Shown: positions 22,631 to 33,546, counted from the first letter of the stretch. The stretch: 64,000 nt of DNA from Endothia cerciana (GCA_026119935.1 JALRMH010000053.1:62001-126000); one strand, 5' to 3'. A program made the numbers and translations. The notes: a model not told the origin generated them from the sequence alone.

Positions 22631-25263
22631 ATGACCACAAGGAGAGCCTCGTCACCTGACTGTCGCCCGAATCACAAGCGCCAAAGGACGCGCTCGAAAG
22701 CTGGCAGTGATTCTGAGCCAGAGACCGAAGATGAAATCGACGGCCTTCACCAGGAGGGAATTGGACCGAACCCAACGTCACTCTGCATCAACAACGAGAC
22801 TCCATCTCAATGTCCTAAGCCCAGTGCCCTCATAGTCCATCAAGTTCTCTGTTCTCGCCGATCCATCGCACATGCCCATCACGGAGCCACGACATCCTTC
22901 TTCGACGAGCCTCGTCTGTATGAGGGAGATAACAAGACCCAACCCCTACGAGGCAAGAGACCCATCAAGGACCTTCAGTCTTACAAAGAAGACAACCCGA
23001 GCATCAGTTTTGTGGTGGAGAGGTACTATGACTGCATGGAGTATCATGATTCGCTGGAGGTCTCATCTCAGTTCGAGAGACTCGTGGCGGCCGCTTCTCA
23101 TGCAAAGATCCCAAGCCAAGTTCGACCGTATTTATCAATCCTAATTTCGGAGACGACAGCGGCAGTACCCGTACGAGAAAGAATCACCTCATGTTCTCCG
23201 GAGCTGGCTGATGCTATGGAAGCGGTCCAGCAGATATGCCAAAAGGCGCATCAGCAGTCGTCTGCCTTGCTGAGGGGCTGGGACAGTGACGAAAATCTAA
23301 AAGCCCCATACCTGCAGTTCTACCACTCCCGGAGATTCCTCCAGGATTGTCGAAAGGGGCTTGGTTCCAAGGAAGGGCAGCAGATCGGTGTTCTACTAGA
23401 CTATCTGCACGAGTGGTTTGGTCAGGCCTACGCTGAGGCGGACAGCCTGTTCAAGCAGGGTCTCTTCACGGAGGCTCACTTTCACAAGCTATTTGGGCCG
23501 GGAGATGTGGTAATGGCCCATCAGAACGGTCACGAGATTGCGCTCGCGGTCAGAGACTGTCCACAGCCGGATATATTGCCTATCAAGCTCAACTGCGAGA
23601 CTTGGACTTTCGACGGCGCCTTTCACAGAGACACGCGAACTGTAACTGTCCACATGCCACCAGACAGTGACTTAGGCAAGGAGATGCTCATCTCCTCACT
23701 GACAGCCATTCCGCTGCGATATGATGGGACCGGTCTGCAAGAAAAATTGAGGAAACGAGGCGAGTACTTCTGGAAGTGTCGAAGCGGACGGCTGGTCACC
23801 TCTACTGGCCCCAAACGAGGATATGATATTCAAGTGGTAGGTTGGGCGAAAACCGCTGAGCGCGCAAACCAATCAGCAGCTCTTTCTCTGAATCTTCACG
23901 AGCTAAATCTCTCCAGAGCAACCCACGTTATATGATCGACATGGAAACATACAATGCGCTCCATGGCGAAGAAGACGAAGTTCAGAACCAGGCGGATACA
24001 CTCCCCTGGCGAGGCGACTTGACTCCCGAAGAGATGCAGACGGAAAAGCCACCTGCCGGGCACTTCGCCCTGCTGCTACCGCCGACCATTAAGGCCTTCA
24101 GGTTTCACGACAAGAAGTGGAGTAGGCTCTAGCTAGGCCCCCGGGCGACGGAAAAGTATACTAACGACCATATCTATAGAAACTTTGGCTGTAGAGCATC
24201 TCCGCGATATCGACTGGGACACAGAAGCATTCAAGAAGCTGGTCTTCGACAAGCAGAAAAAGAGACTCATCCAAGCGTTGGTAATGAATCATGTCGTAAA
24301 CACCTCTTCAGCTGATATTATCGAAAGCAAGGGCAACGGCCTGGGTAAGGACTCTTTCTCTCTTTGATCATGATGCTTGCAGACAGCATAGAGGCTAATA
24401 GTTCGCAAACGCCGCAGTCATACTGTTACATGGGCCACCAGGCACCGGTAAGACGTTGACCGCAGAGAGCGTGGCAGAGTTCTCAGAGCGGCCCCTATAT
24501 CGCCTGACGTCTGGGGACATCGGCACGGATCCTGAGATTGTTGAGAAGAGCCTAGAGCACATCTTCTACCTCGGAAATATCTGGAAAGCAGGTTCGTGAC
24601 CCTGCAGAACTTCCGGGAAACCCACCTCCCAAGCTTATTCATGAACAGTGGTTCTGCTCGACGAATGCGAGGTCTTTATGGAGGAAAGAGTACCGACTGA
24701 CTTGAAACGGAACGCTCTTGTGTCGGTTTTCCTCAGGGCGCTGGAGTATTACGACGGGATTCTCATTCTCACTTCAAATAGAGGTATGTTCGCTTTCTGG
24801 GACTAAGGTTTCATGAAGATATGAGGGGAGGTTGGCGGCTGACCAAATTGTCACAGTGGGGACCTTCGACGAGGCCTTCAAGTCTCGAATGCATCTTGCT
24901 ATGTACTATCCAATTCTAGAACGAGACGATCGCGAGGAAATCTGGTCGAACTTCTTCCAGAAACTTGCGGATGAGAAGGATCAGGATCCGGATGTGGACA
25001 TCGACGTCAAGGGCCTGATGAGCAGCACCCAGAGCCTCGCACAGCACGAACTCAATGGTAGGCAGATTCGGAACACGATAAGAACCGCCAGGCAGCTGGC
25101 ACTGTTCGAGCGTGAGACATTCTCGGCGAGCCACATTCGTGATTGCATCAAGGTCGTCAAGGAATTCGAGGTGTATGTCGAGGATACCCAAGGCGGGTCT
25201 TCTGCCAAGCGGGCGGAGCTGGCTGGCATCCGGAAGAACCCAGAGTCTAGCTCTGCGCCATGA
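22631..25263 (+). CDS. DUF7025-AAA+ ATPase (fungal AAA family)
   Basis: Six exons, 22631-23836, 23917-24121, 24180-24344, 24418-24591, 24649-24783 and 24857-25263, give 763 residues. The first true ATG is at 22631. The N-terminal 130 residues are polar. Residues about 130-430 match DUF7025: ERYYDCMEYHDSLEV, HKLFGPGDVVM, LNCETWTFDG, LRYDGTGLQEKLRKRGEYFW. The AAA core follows: WDTEAFKKLVFDKQKK, Walker A LLHGPPGTGKT (about residue 530), TSGDIGTDPEIVEKSL, Walker B VVLLDECEVF (about residue 585), sensor 1 LILTSNR, and FDEAFKSRMH with the Arg-finger-type arginine. The acceptor of exon 4 falls just before the Walker A strand. The usual DEAD after LLL is DECE here, but the Asp-Glu pair is kept. These proteins are common in fungal accessory regions and their substrates are not known. 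It pairs divergently with the DUF7708 gene. Confidence 0.9.
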
Positions 25264-26317
25264 GCATTCAATCTGTGCTGCTGTGTTTCCTTCTCTCTTA
25301 CTTTTGACTCCCGGTATTTCCATACCTGCGATAACAAACAAAATCAGCGCTTTAATTTGCCAAATTCGCACGCACAGATCAGGCAAGGACGGTGCGCACA
25401 CGCCAGATGCAATGTCACAGCTACACAAATCAGAATATTTGCCGCTAGCCATCATACCCCATACCTCATTCAATGGAAGTCCTACGATGCCTTGTCCAAC
25501 ACTTTGAATTGCGTGTGAACAACCTGCGTTTGTCATTTCCTTAGGTATACTGGACACCGTGCGAGAGATGTACCTTCCAGCCAGCAGTGCATAGACACAA
25601 TTCTGCAGCCAAGTCGATCCCGAAGATAATGAATCACCATTGCCTGTCGTCGAAGAAGCTGTCCCGTATTGCCCTCCTGGGCACGTGAACGTGTTCAAAA
25701 CCACGTGTATCCATTTCCCCCCTCAGCCTCTCTGCCTCGGCCCTGGAATCTCGTGGTTGCTCAGCCTCTTCGACGTGATCCCTTTGTTTCTTCTCCCGGA
25801 ACCGCAGAATGAGCTCGTCCCCCCCCCCCCCATACTCGCAAAGATTCAGCTCAGCCTTTCTTTCCCCTCCTCGATGTAATCCCAGTGTTCTCGGTTCAGT
25901 TCCTCGCGGACCAGCCAGCTCAACTCCCCGACTCCTCGGTAAGACCATTCAAAACGGAGATGCCTTTCTGCCCATCGGTGGTCACGCATGTGGAAAAGCA
26001 TGCCGTGATCAGTGATGAGCATGCTAAGGTCGACACGATGGTCTCTACCGAGCACGAGGCTCGCCTTCTAGTTGACGACAGGTCCTGCGTCACAGATTTG
26101 GACGCCCAGCCTGTGACTCAGGGAGAATCGAGAACCTCCAAGAGCTTCTGGATGTCTCAGAAGCTGCCCCTAGATGGTTATCTTTGCCTTGAGTCACCTG
26201 CGCTGTCCTTTGCGAGTGTTCTCCACGAAGGGGGAATGAAGCGGGTTTATAAGAAGATTGATATTATGCTTCGAGTACATCTCATTAAAACTCATTCCGT
26301 CGTCAGAGGTGTCAGCC
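25264..26317. other. gap with unexplained open frames
   Basis: Overlapping frames on both strands occur here, including a minus-strand stretch around 25.85-25.99 kb that reads like protein (RFEWSYRGVGELSWLVREEL) and one around 25.7-25.8 kb (LILRFREKKQRDHVEEAEQ). No consistent gene model joins them. A 13-C run lies at 25819-25831. A decayed gene is possible. Confidence 0.35.
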
Positions 26318-27458
26318 TCATAGATTAGGTAGAGACCCGCCGAAGCCGACGAAACGTTGAAAAAGATAGTGTACGTCCCAATAATTCCCAAACCCCGTAA
26401 GCCTCCTCTCATTGATAGTCTCCACCGGATCCTCCTGATGCACAATGCGCAGCACACAGTCGTCCAAGTGCTCGTAGAAATTCTGCGCACTGCTAAATAT
26501 CTGCGAGCAGGTTGAGCACTTGTCAGTAGCGTCGGGTGCGTATCCATGTCCAGGCTTTTTTGCTAGCACCTGTAGGCATAGAGGCAGAGCTGTTCTTGTT
26601 CTTGCTACTGCTAGGCGGTATCGGCTTTACTCCATGAACTGCTGTCAGGTGTCTTTTAAAGACGTGTGCCCTGTTGAAGGACTTCTCGGCCGCAGAGCCG
26701 GATCCTGGGCAGAAGCCGCAGACCATTGTCCCCTTGTGGTGCATTAGAGTATGTCGGTTCTTATCGTACTTTCGTGCAAAGCCCTTAGTGTGGTACTCGC
26801 ACGTTGTGATCGGACACTGAAGTCGATCAGGGCGGCGGATCCGTCCTCCCTCTCTCAAGGCGTTTGGTCTGGTGTGTTAGTATATGTGCCTTTAGGTCCT
26901 TGAAAACCTTGCCGCACTCAGAGCATCTTTGCTTCTCCTTGGAGTCACTATCGTTATATGCGCCAGAGTGACCCGAGCAACTAGAAATGAGACATGGCCC
27001 TCGGTTTTGGCCCCCTAGAACTGGATATGGCGAATTCAGCTTTTCGGTTTGCCCCTTGCCGTCAAAGTACATTCCTTTGTCGTCGTCGTAACGTGTGACT
27101 GCAAAATTGTGTTGGCGTTTACCGCGCCTCGAAGCATCAAAGACGCGCACGCACTCGGAGCAAGTGCACCATTGCCAGACTTCTCTGGTAGCTTTGAGAT
27201 GTTGGCACTCTGCTGTCGGTCGACCTGTCGAGCAGGAGCAGACGGTCTCGCCCTAGTAATTGCTCTTGGTACCCGCACCGGAGCCGACGCATAAGATAGT
27301 GTTTCGCCACGGGCCCTCTCATACGCCAAGCAACGCCTCTTCAATACTGTGTAGTCTTCCGTGTGGTCCTCTGATATTGTCCATCGTACTCGCTTGGTAC
27401 TATTACCCGCGCTGAAGGGACCGGAGGCTTCAATTCGGACTCTAGAGGAGGAGAACAT
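26318..27458 (-). pseudogene. broken C2H2 zinc-finger gene, tandem family copy A
   Basis: The N-terminus (ATG at 27458) carries the family motif TKRVRWTISEDHTEDYTVL at 27398-27342. Another frame supplies VWQWCTCSECVRVFD, then QRCSECGKVFKDLKAHILTH, a third frame CPITTCEYHTKGFARKYDK with CGFCPGSGSAAEKSFNRA and FKRHLTAVHGV, and a fourth CSTCSQIFSSAQNFYEHLDD with VETINERRLTGF. This order is that of a common fungal zinc-finger protein with a C-terminal C2H2-like knuckle. Between the second and third pieces there is no GT donor, so a frameshift (about 26.86 kb) is the simplest reading. Between the third and fourth the switch falls on a run of six A in the gene strand (about 26.56 kb). The intact protein would bind DNA or zinc. 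It is either a pseudogene or an assembly with homopolymer errors. Confidence 0.6.
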
Positions 27459-28264
27459 TTGTGGCTCGGGCGCGGAAGGTCAAAAGCTTGCGGAGCACTG
27501 TAAAAGAGTGAGACCTTTCATCACGAGGCAACTGAAAATTAGCATCAGAAGCACACAGGCCCGGCTATCACCAAATCGTATCATGGGAATGTGGCTCACG
27601 CGACAGTAGCCTCTCCGCCCTTGAGACTGTTTGAGATTCCCGTGTTGACGAGGCCGTCCTGCGAACTCGGCTACCTTCGAATACTCGAGGGACCAATCAT
27701 TCCAAGGAGAATTGCGTCCGCTACATTCGAGTTCACGCCAAAATAGAAGGGCAGTGTCGCTCAGGAAGGACAAATGTCGGCTTGAGTCTGTGAAGTCGTG
27801 TCTTAGCGTAGCTTGAACGGTTGAATCGCATTCAAAAACGAATGCCTAAAAGCACTGGATAATAGGCAGGTAAATGTAGTCTGCACTTATTCGGTACCCC
27901 TGCAGGCTGCGCCAGTTCCCATGCGTACGTGTCCAGGCTGCTTTTCAGCTGCAAAGAATATTGTACCTGAAGAGGGTGTGCCGGAAAAGTACGTACACAC
28001 CCGCGGCCTGTTTCTGTAGGCCAGGCCGCGATACCCCCGTGAGTTCAGCGCAGACGCAAAGGAAGCCAGCTGCCCAATGGCCATAATATGCGAATCCCGT
28101 CATGGGCATTACACGCCCATTCGACGACCCCCACCCGAATTGGGAGCTATCACACTGTAGGCAAGGTGCATGGCTGCCTGCTTGAGCCCCCACCTCGATC
28201 TTGTAAGAGGTAGCTGGCTACCACTAAAAATCGTGGCAGGGCTGAGTTCTGAATCACTGGGCTA
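27459..28264. other. intergenic, nothing supported
   Basis: The spacer between family copies A and B. The short frames here have no family features, and no repeat unit is obvious. Confidence 0.45.
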
Positions 28265-28960
28265 TCAACAGAAGCGTCGATATCGGCACTGTGTTATTCT
28301 GACACACTCTCTGACAAGGTCTTCCTCGTGATGACCATATTGATGTCGTCTCCGTGTTTCTTCCGTATATCCGCATTCTTCCACCACATCGGACGCTTGT
28401 ATTCGCAGGAGAGACCAAGGGGCTTGCACAACGAACGCATAGGCGAGTCTACATCGCACTCCTTTCGTAGTGTGCGGCACGTGCGGCAGCATCCAAGGCG
28501 AGTCGATGTTAGCCTCTTTGTGTGGCAAAGAGACTGACACTGTTGTGAACACTTGCAGCAGCTCTTCGCACCACGCCATGAGTTCCTTGACGTCTGCCGT
28601 GGAAGGGAGTGGTGGCCTTGTTGCCAGCACGTCCTTCGTCATGCCCCTCAACGGTCGCATACTGGCTCAACAGCTCTTCACACCGCGCCAGCCTTTCCTG
28701 GAGGGTAAACTCCCCAAGGTTCGACTCGACACGTGAGTCTCGCGTCTTCTTGACACGACCCAGAGAGTCGTGGTTGTCCTCAACCGGACACCTCCTCAGA
28801 CTACTGGTTGGTGTCTCATACACCCACGCAGACGACTTTGAAGGGGCCCATCATCTTTCATGGGCGGAACAATGCTTCCGTAAGACTTTGCTGTCCTCAG
28901 AATAGTCTTCCGAGACCGTCCACCGCACCCGCTTCAGTTCTTGTCCATGTTTGCGTCTGA
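28265..28960 (-). pseudogene. remnant of tandem family copy B
   Basis: At 28937-28857 the minus strand encodes LKRVRWTVSEDYSEDSKVL followed by RKHCSAHE, a close match to copies A and C, then an in-frame TGA. No start codon is found in frame just upstream. Downstream, two overlapping frames contain the similar helical pieces RLARCEELLSQYATV and LMAWCEELLQVFTTV, hinting at an internal duplication or a frameshift. No zinc finger is visible. I read it as a decayed copy. Confidence 0.55.
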
Positions 28961-29554
28961 TGTATAATTCGACGCATGGGCCTCGCTAGCGGGTGCCGCC
29001 AGTGACCTGTAAAACTAAAGTGGTGGGGCGACCATGCCCAGATATGCAGCGGCGCAACAGGTGAGGCTCAGGTTACGCGCTGTCAGCTCGACATGCCCTC
29101 CTACATTCCATGATCCCCCGAGAAGCGTAAAGGAGAGCGTTCATCCGCCGATTGCCTGCCACAATATAGAGGACTGTTTGGCTCGACGATTAGTGGTGCT
29201 TATATTTGTGAGGAGCTTCTTCGCTTGAGAAAGGAAGAAAGGGGAATCTAATGATTGCGCCGAAGCATCAAGTGTACTATGGTATCGAGTGGTAGCGTAG
29301 GCCTAACCCTAGGGACAAGCCGTGGCGTCGGACTGCCTCGGCGCACTCACGAGCTGTACGCAGACGCAGCCGAGCTGGCCTTGCTTTGAAAGGCCCCCGC
29401 ATGAGGGATTGAGAAGCTCCGTGTGTATGTCGTAGTATGACTGTGAGTATATGTCTTGGTTGTTGATTTCTCGGCTATCAGAAAAGGCGGCAGACGGTAG
29501 AACCTAATCACCCAGTCGCCTGGCTAGGCTAGCCGACCCAAATCTTTCGTCCAT
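28961..29554. other. intergenic, nothing supported
   Basis: The spacer between copies B and C. No gene, RNA or repeat is recognised. Confidence 0.45.
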
Positions 29555-30094
29555 TCACTTGTAGATTGGGATGTAAGGGCAGTATCCATCGAACGGGTGA
29601 CTGCAAGTAAGACAGGCGGGCGTAGTTCTGGAATTCCATGCACCTGAGCCACATCTCCAACAAGTCCACACATAATAGAATAACCTCTCCCGGTCTATTG
29701 GCCTTTTCGCTTCGGGAGAGGCTTGTCGGCCGAGTTCTGCATCGTCCTTTTTGGAGGTCGCAGCAAGCGAACCAGGGGAAGTACGCCTGATCGAATTCAT
29801 ATCAACAGGCGAAGTGGCAGATGCACAAGACGTCTGAGAGTCGTACCGCCCTTCGAAAGCCAAGCGACGCTTCTTGAAGACCTTATGATCATCCGTATAA
29901 TCTTCTGAGACCGTCCATCTCACACGTTTGCGTCCTTCCCTCGCATCAGAAGAGGCCAGCGCCTCGGCCCGCGATTTCCGGAACAGGAGCATCGAAAAGG
30001 TGCTGGCAGAACGTCGAGGCGGAGAAAAACTAAGAAAACGGACGATGGTCGTCGGGCGATCGTCTATATTGATGATAGCCACCCGATTTGGCAT
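29555..30094 (-). CDS. small zinc-ribbon protein, tandem family copy C
   Basis: The only copy of the local family with an unbroken frame: 179 residues from the ATG at 30094, or 145 from the ATG at 29992 (MLLFRKSRAEA). I favour the second start because the motif then sits near the N-terminus, as in copy A. RKRVRWTVSEDYTDDHKVF lies at 29932-29876. A polar linker leads to a C-terminal zinc site: VWTCWRCGSGAW, then PACLTCSHPFDGYC, that is two C-x2-C pairs about 13 residues apart, a zinc-ribbon pattern seen at the head of many fungal proteins of unknown role. No membrane segment is present. It may be a truncated relative of copy A that kept only the first zinc module. The function is not known. 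Confidence 0.65.
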   Translation of the reverse strand: MPNRVAIINIDDRPTTIVRFLSFSPPRRSASTFSMLLFRKSRAEALASSDAREGRKRVRWTVSEDYTDDHKVFKKRRLAFEGRYDSQTSCASATSPVDMNSIRRTSPGSLAATSKKDDAELGRQASPEAKRPIDRERLFYYVWTCWRCGSGAWNSRTTPACLTCSHPFDGYCPYIPIYK

Positions 30095-30623
30095 CAGTCA
30101 TGTCGCATCCCGCTGGACGAACTCTTGGTTGATATCTCGCGGTCCAAATGAGCCTTGGGTGCGGAGTCCTAAGGTGGCCAGCAAAATGATCGATACCGCA
30201 GGTATTGGATGTTAGACCACGCATCAACGGCTGAACGTCTTCCGAAAGGTGTATGAGTGAGGGGATCCTCGGATAAGGCGAGAATCTGGTTTCGAAGCGG
30301 TGCTGTGTTCTAAGACGAACAGCTAGTGCTCGAAAGGGAGTGGCAGTGCCCACCGGCAGCCTCCTGTGGGCAGTGAGACGACTACCTGGGAAATTTGCGT
30401 AGGACGATTAGCCATGCGTCCTCCCTGGGAGGGCGGTGCTTTGGCCTGCGCAGCCGCAGCAAATCAGGCATGCTTGCAGACCACCTCGCAGCCGTGGCTG
30501 TACCCCAGAGTATGCAAGCCTTCTGTGGAAGAATGTCGCATGTCCTCATAGTACGTTCTCAAGTACTCTTTCAATTCAGGTCGACAGCTGTGGCGTGCTG
30601 GAAAATGGGGCTGCTGTGTAACT
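30095..30623. other. intergenic, nothing supported
   Basis: Lies between copy C and the LYR gene. Short overlapping frames only. Confidence 0.45.
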
Positions 30624-31099
30624 TCAGGGCAAAGGAAGGCAGATGCCCATCGTCTTATTCAGCATGCCAATCGTCTTCTCGTAGTGAACATAAGCCGTCT
30701 CCGCAACCGTAGTCCTGCACCTTCGGTCAGCGATACAAGCACTGTGGGAGGCCTGGACGACCACAGGAAGATCCGGAGGACGCACGACTTCTTGTTGACG
30801 GTGCCGTCAACAATCTGCTTCCACGTGGGCCGGTCCTGCTTCCCGACGAAGTCCCTCCACCATTTCACGAAGAGGAGGTTCTTGACGATCTTGTGCTCGA
30901 TGCCGGTCTCTCTGGCAGCATTTTTCAGGAACCAGATGGTCCGCTTGATGGCTCTCTCGTCGAACTCGGCGGCCGGGGCGCGGAACGCTCGGCGGAGCTG
31001 TTCGCGGGCGACGGTGCTGGCGGGCTGGGAGTAGCATACCGCTCTGAGAGCGGCGCGGTAGAGATGCCTATAGGCATGGATGACCTTCTTCCTAGCCAT
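30624..31099 (-). CDS. LYR-motif mitochondrial protein (DUF1763 type)
   Basis: Two exons, 31099-30786 and 30714-30624, give 134 residues; the 71-bp intron has donor GTGCGT, a CTGACC branch site and acceptor GTGCAG. The N-terminus shows the LYR signature HAYRHLYRAALRAV, followed by a helical bundle (EQLRRAFRAP, TIWFLKNAARE, HKIVKNLLFVKWW). The second exon restores the conserved C-terminus (TAYVHYEKTIGMLNKTMGIC); without splicing the frame turns to Arg-rich nonsense. LYR proteins work with mitochondrial acyl-carrier protein in assembling respiratory or ribosomal complexes. Which complex this one serves is not known. It looks intact although it borders the decayed block. Confidence 0.85.
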
Positions 31100-31369
31100 G
31101 ATAGGTTGTGCGACTCAGGGTCAGATGTGAGATTCCAAGTTGGTCTGGTGCAGCTTTCGCTTGAGAGGTCGTCGGGCGGATGATGAGAGCAGGCAAAATG
31201 AGCCAGTGCACGGACCACATCGCGTCGATGGTCCAGGGTTGGGTGGCCTCACAAGGGTTGCTCAACAACGATCCTACTGAATGACCTAGATCCTGGACGA
31301 GCATCATTTATTTCATGGCTTTCAGACGCTGCGACTTCTGCATTGCAGGATCAAGACCGGTCTCACATT

Positions 31370-31897
31370 ATGCCACGGCCAATTGAGGAAGAAGAGGTTG
31401 CTACCCCCCCATCCTTGTACCCTCGCAAAGTTGACCGACGCCTTTGGCTAACAACGCGTACCCAGGATCACGAGCATCATGCCGTCACTGGCGATGAGAT
31501 AGTCGGCATCGACACTCATAAACAGGCTGAGCTCGTGAAGGAAGCCCTTCATACTCATCAGGCGCCCGAGTCGCATCAGGGACCTGGGCGTGAGACATCC
31601 CCTGTGCTGGTGGTCAGCGACATCGTTACCAAGAAAGCCGCCCCGGCCCGGACCCCCTTGCCATCATCCAAAGCCCCCGAGCCCGAGAGGTGGAACGTGG
31701 ATAAGGGCAGGGCAAAGGGCACGGGCACGGGCACGGGCACGGGCACGGGCACGGGCACGGGCACGGGCAAGGGTAATAAGCGCGTCAAGTCGCCTTTGAG
31801 ATCCAATTCCGGGGTACGCGACCAACAGGCCTCGTGTGTGGGGGGGGGGGGGTGCCTGAGATCAGGTTGGCTAGTTACCAGGCGAGGCTGCAGCTGA
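31370..31897 (+). CDS. possible small basic protein with a Gly-Thr repeat (doubtful)
   Basis: An open frame from the ATG at 31370 reads about 175 polar residues, with a Gly-Thr repeat coded by the GGGCAC array and a basic segment (KGNKRVKSPLRS) after it. It is open through the repeat mainly because the unit is six bases long. There is no family match and no clear splice context, and the end runs into a poly-G tract. It may be an N-terminal part of the acidic-protein gene downstream, or noise. Confidence 0.25.
   Translation: MPRPIEEEEVATPPSLYPRKVDRRLWLTTRTQDHEHHAVTGDEIVGIDTHKQAELVKEALHTHQAPESHQGPGRETSPVLVVSDIVTKKAAPARTPLPSSKAPEPERWNVDKGRAKGTGTGTGTGTGTGTGTGKGNKRVKSPLRSNSGVRDQQASCVGGGGCLRSGWLVTRRGCS
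31717..31764. repeat. hexamer minisatellite GGGCAC x8
   Basis: Eight exact copies of GGGCAC. In the plus-strand open frame it encodes Gly-Thr repeats. Confidence 0.95.
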
Positions 31898-32413
31898 CAT
31901 TGAGCTCATCTAGCCTGCGGCAAAGAGACGAAGAGGCGACAGGCGGGGCACGCCTTGCGCTTATTGTGTGAGGCGCCTGGCCAATGATCCCGAGTGGGCC
32001 TGTCATGATGCTCTAGGTCTGTTCTCCCCTTCCTGTTCTCGATCGAGGTATCTGTTGGCTGCGAGGAATGGCCTGGACTCTTGAGCGGTACACCCACTGA
32101 CGCGTCTTTCTATTCCCAGTCGGCCAGAGCGGTGTTGGGAACTACTCAGGAATCAGGTAATTGACAGCTCAGGGAACCGGCGTCTTGCCTATTGGTTGTT
32201 CTCACACAGACATGGCGGAGAGGCGCTGACCGTGAAGTACCAAATGCCAGATGTAGCGAGTGTGTTGGGGCACACGTATCGTGTCATTTGGTGCGTCTGA
32301 TACTCAAGAACACTGCATATCTTTCCCAACGGCGGATCAGCTGACCCGCATGCCTCCAGATACCATCCAAGGCGAAACAGCCCGTCCAGGCTCTCGTAAA
32401 GGCTGCCGCTGAC
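31898..32413. other. gap upstream of the acidic-protein gene
   Basis: This probably holds the promoter or an unrecognised first exon of the gene that follows. No other signal is seen. Confidence 0.4.
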
Positions 32414-33546
32414 GTGGTAGCCAGTGATGGTGTGAGTGATCATCAAATACACTTGTTTCCCGCACGTAGACCTCCCGTGCCCTTCACCACCGGCATCTTG
32501 TCTCAGGTATTATCCTTGTTCCGGCCACATCACATACTAACAATCCCTCCAGGCCGACAGGATCCCTCTCCTCGCAGCCTACGAAGCAGCCATCGGTCCC
32601 GCCCTGCGAGCCATCACCGTCGTCCCCACGGCGGACGGCCCGGAGAAGAACAAGCAAATAAACAAGAAACCGAGTGGCAAGACCAAGCCGCCTCAAGCCC
32701 CAACGTCTAAACGTCGACCACCAGCGGCCACGAACGGCACCTCAGCAGGGGCCGCTGCAGCAGCCGCTAGTCCCCGCCACAAAGTCAACAATCGACCATT
32801 CCCCTCGGCCGGACCGGCAGACCAGCACTACGCTGGACAGAGCCAGCCGTACGACCAGGGCCCCACCACCGCCTCTGCGCAGCCCCACCACCGCCAGGAT
32901 GCCGGTGACTTCGAGAGGCTGGAGCGGCAGGCTCTGCGGAGGAGGAAGGTTGAGGCCCTGGAGTTGCTCGCGCACACTGCCGCGCTGTTCCTGGCCGAGT
33001 TCATGACGTATACGAAGAAGCAGTCGTCTCGCCCGTCCTCGGCAGGGCTGGGCGAGCCGGGAGGACGTGTGTCCGTGGGAGACACGCAGGACCGCGGCGT
33101 GGATTATGCGGCTGCGGCAGCGGGGATAGCCGTGCGTATCTACGAACGTGGCACGTTCAGATGACGTGACGTGTGACTGACGCGGTTAACAGGCCAACTT
33201 GTTCGAGCCTTTGGCAGCCGGAAACCAGAGCGCCCGTACCAGCGCTGAGAACCAGCTACACGGCGCCGACGACGGCGGTGATAGCGACAGCGGCGCTGAC
33301 AGCTCAGACGGCGATACCACCAGCAACAGCGGGTCAGCACGAGCCAACAACGACAACGAGGAACCGCAGGATCAGGAGGACGGCGACGCTGACATGGAGG
33401 ATGCCGAGCCCTCGGATGTTGTAGTTGATGATGATGATGATGATGACGGTGACGACGACGATGACGATGTGATTGGGTGGCAGCAGAAAGTCGGAGATGA
33501 GGAGCGCATTCTGCAGCAGCCTGACGTGAAGGTTGAGGACGGGTAA
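32414..33546 (+). CDS. hypothetical acidic, probably nuclear protein
   Basis: I do not recognise this protein. The core model is an exon ending at 32506 (PFTTGILSQ), 32553-33131 and 33193-33546, all in one frame; the first intron has a CATACTAAC branch site, the second runs from GTGCGT to GTTAACAG. The segment ADRIPLLAAYEAAIGPALRA begins the second exon. A basic, proline-rich linker follows, then a helix FERLERQALRRRKVEALELL and ALFLAEFMTYTKKQ. The last exon is extremely acidic, with a run of Asp coded by GAT triplets near 33430-33470. No ATG lies in frame in the first piece, so the true start is upstream and not found; 32414 is only the limit of the open frame. The frame ends in TAA at 33546, but this overlaps a strong GTAAGT donor, so a further exon is possible. 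Confidence 0.55.
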
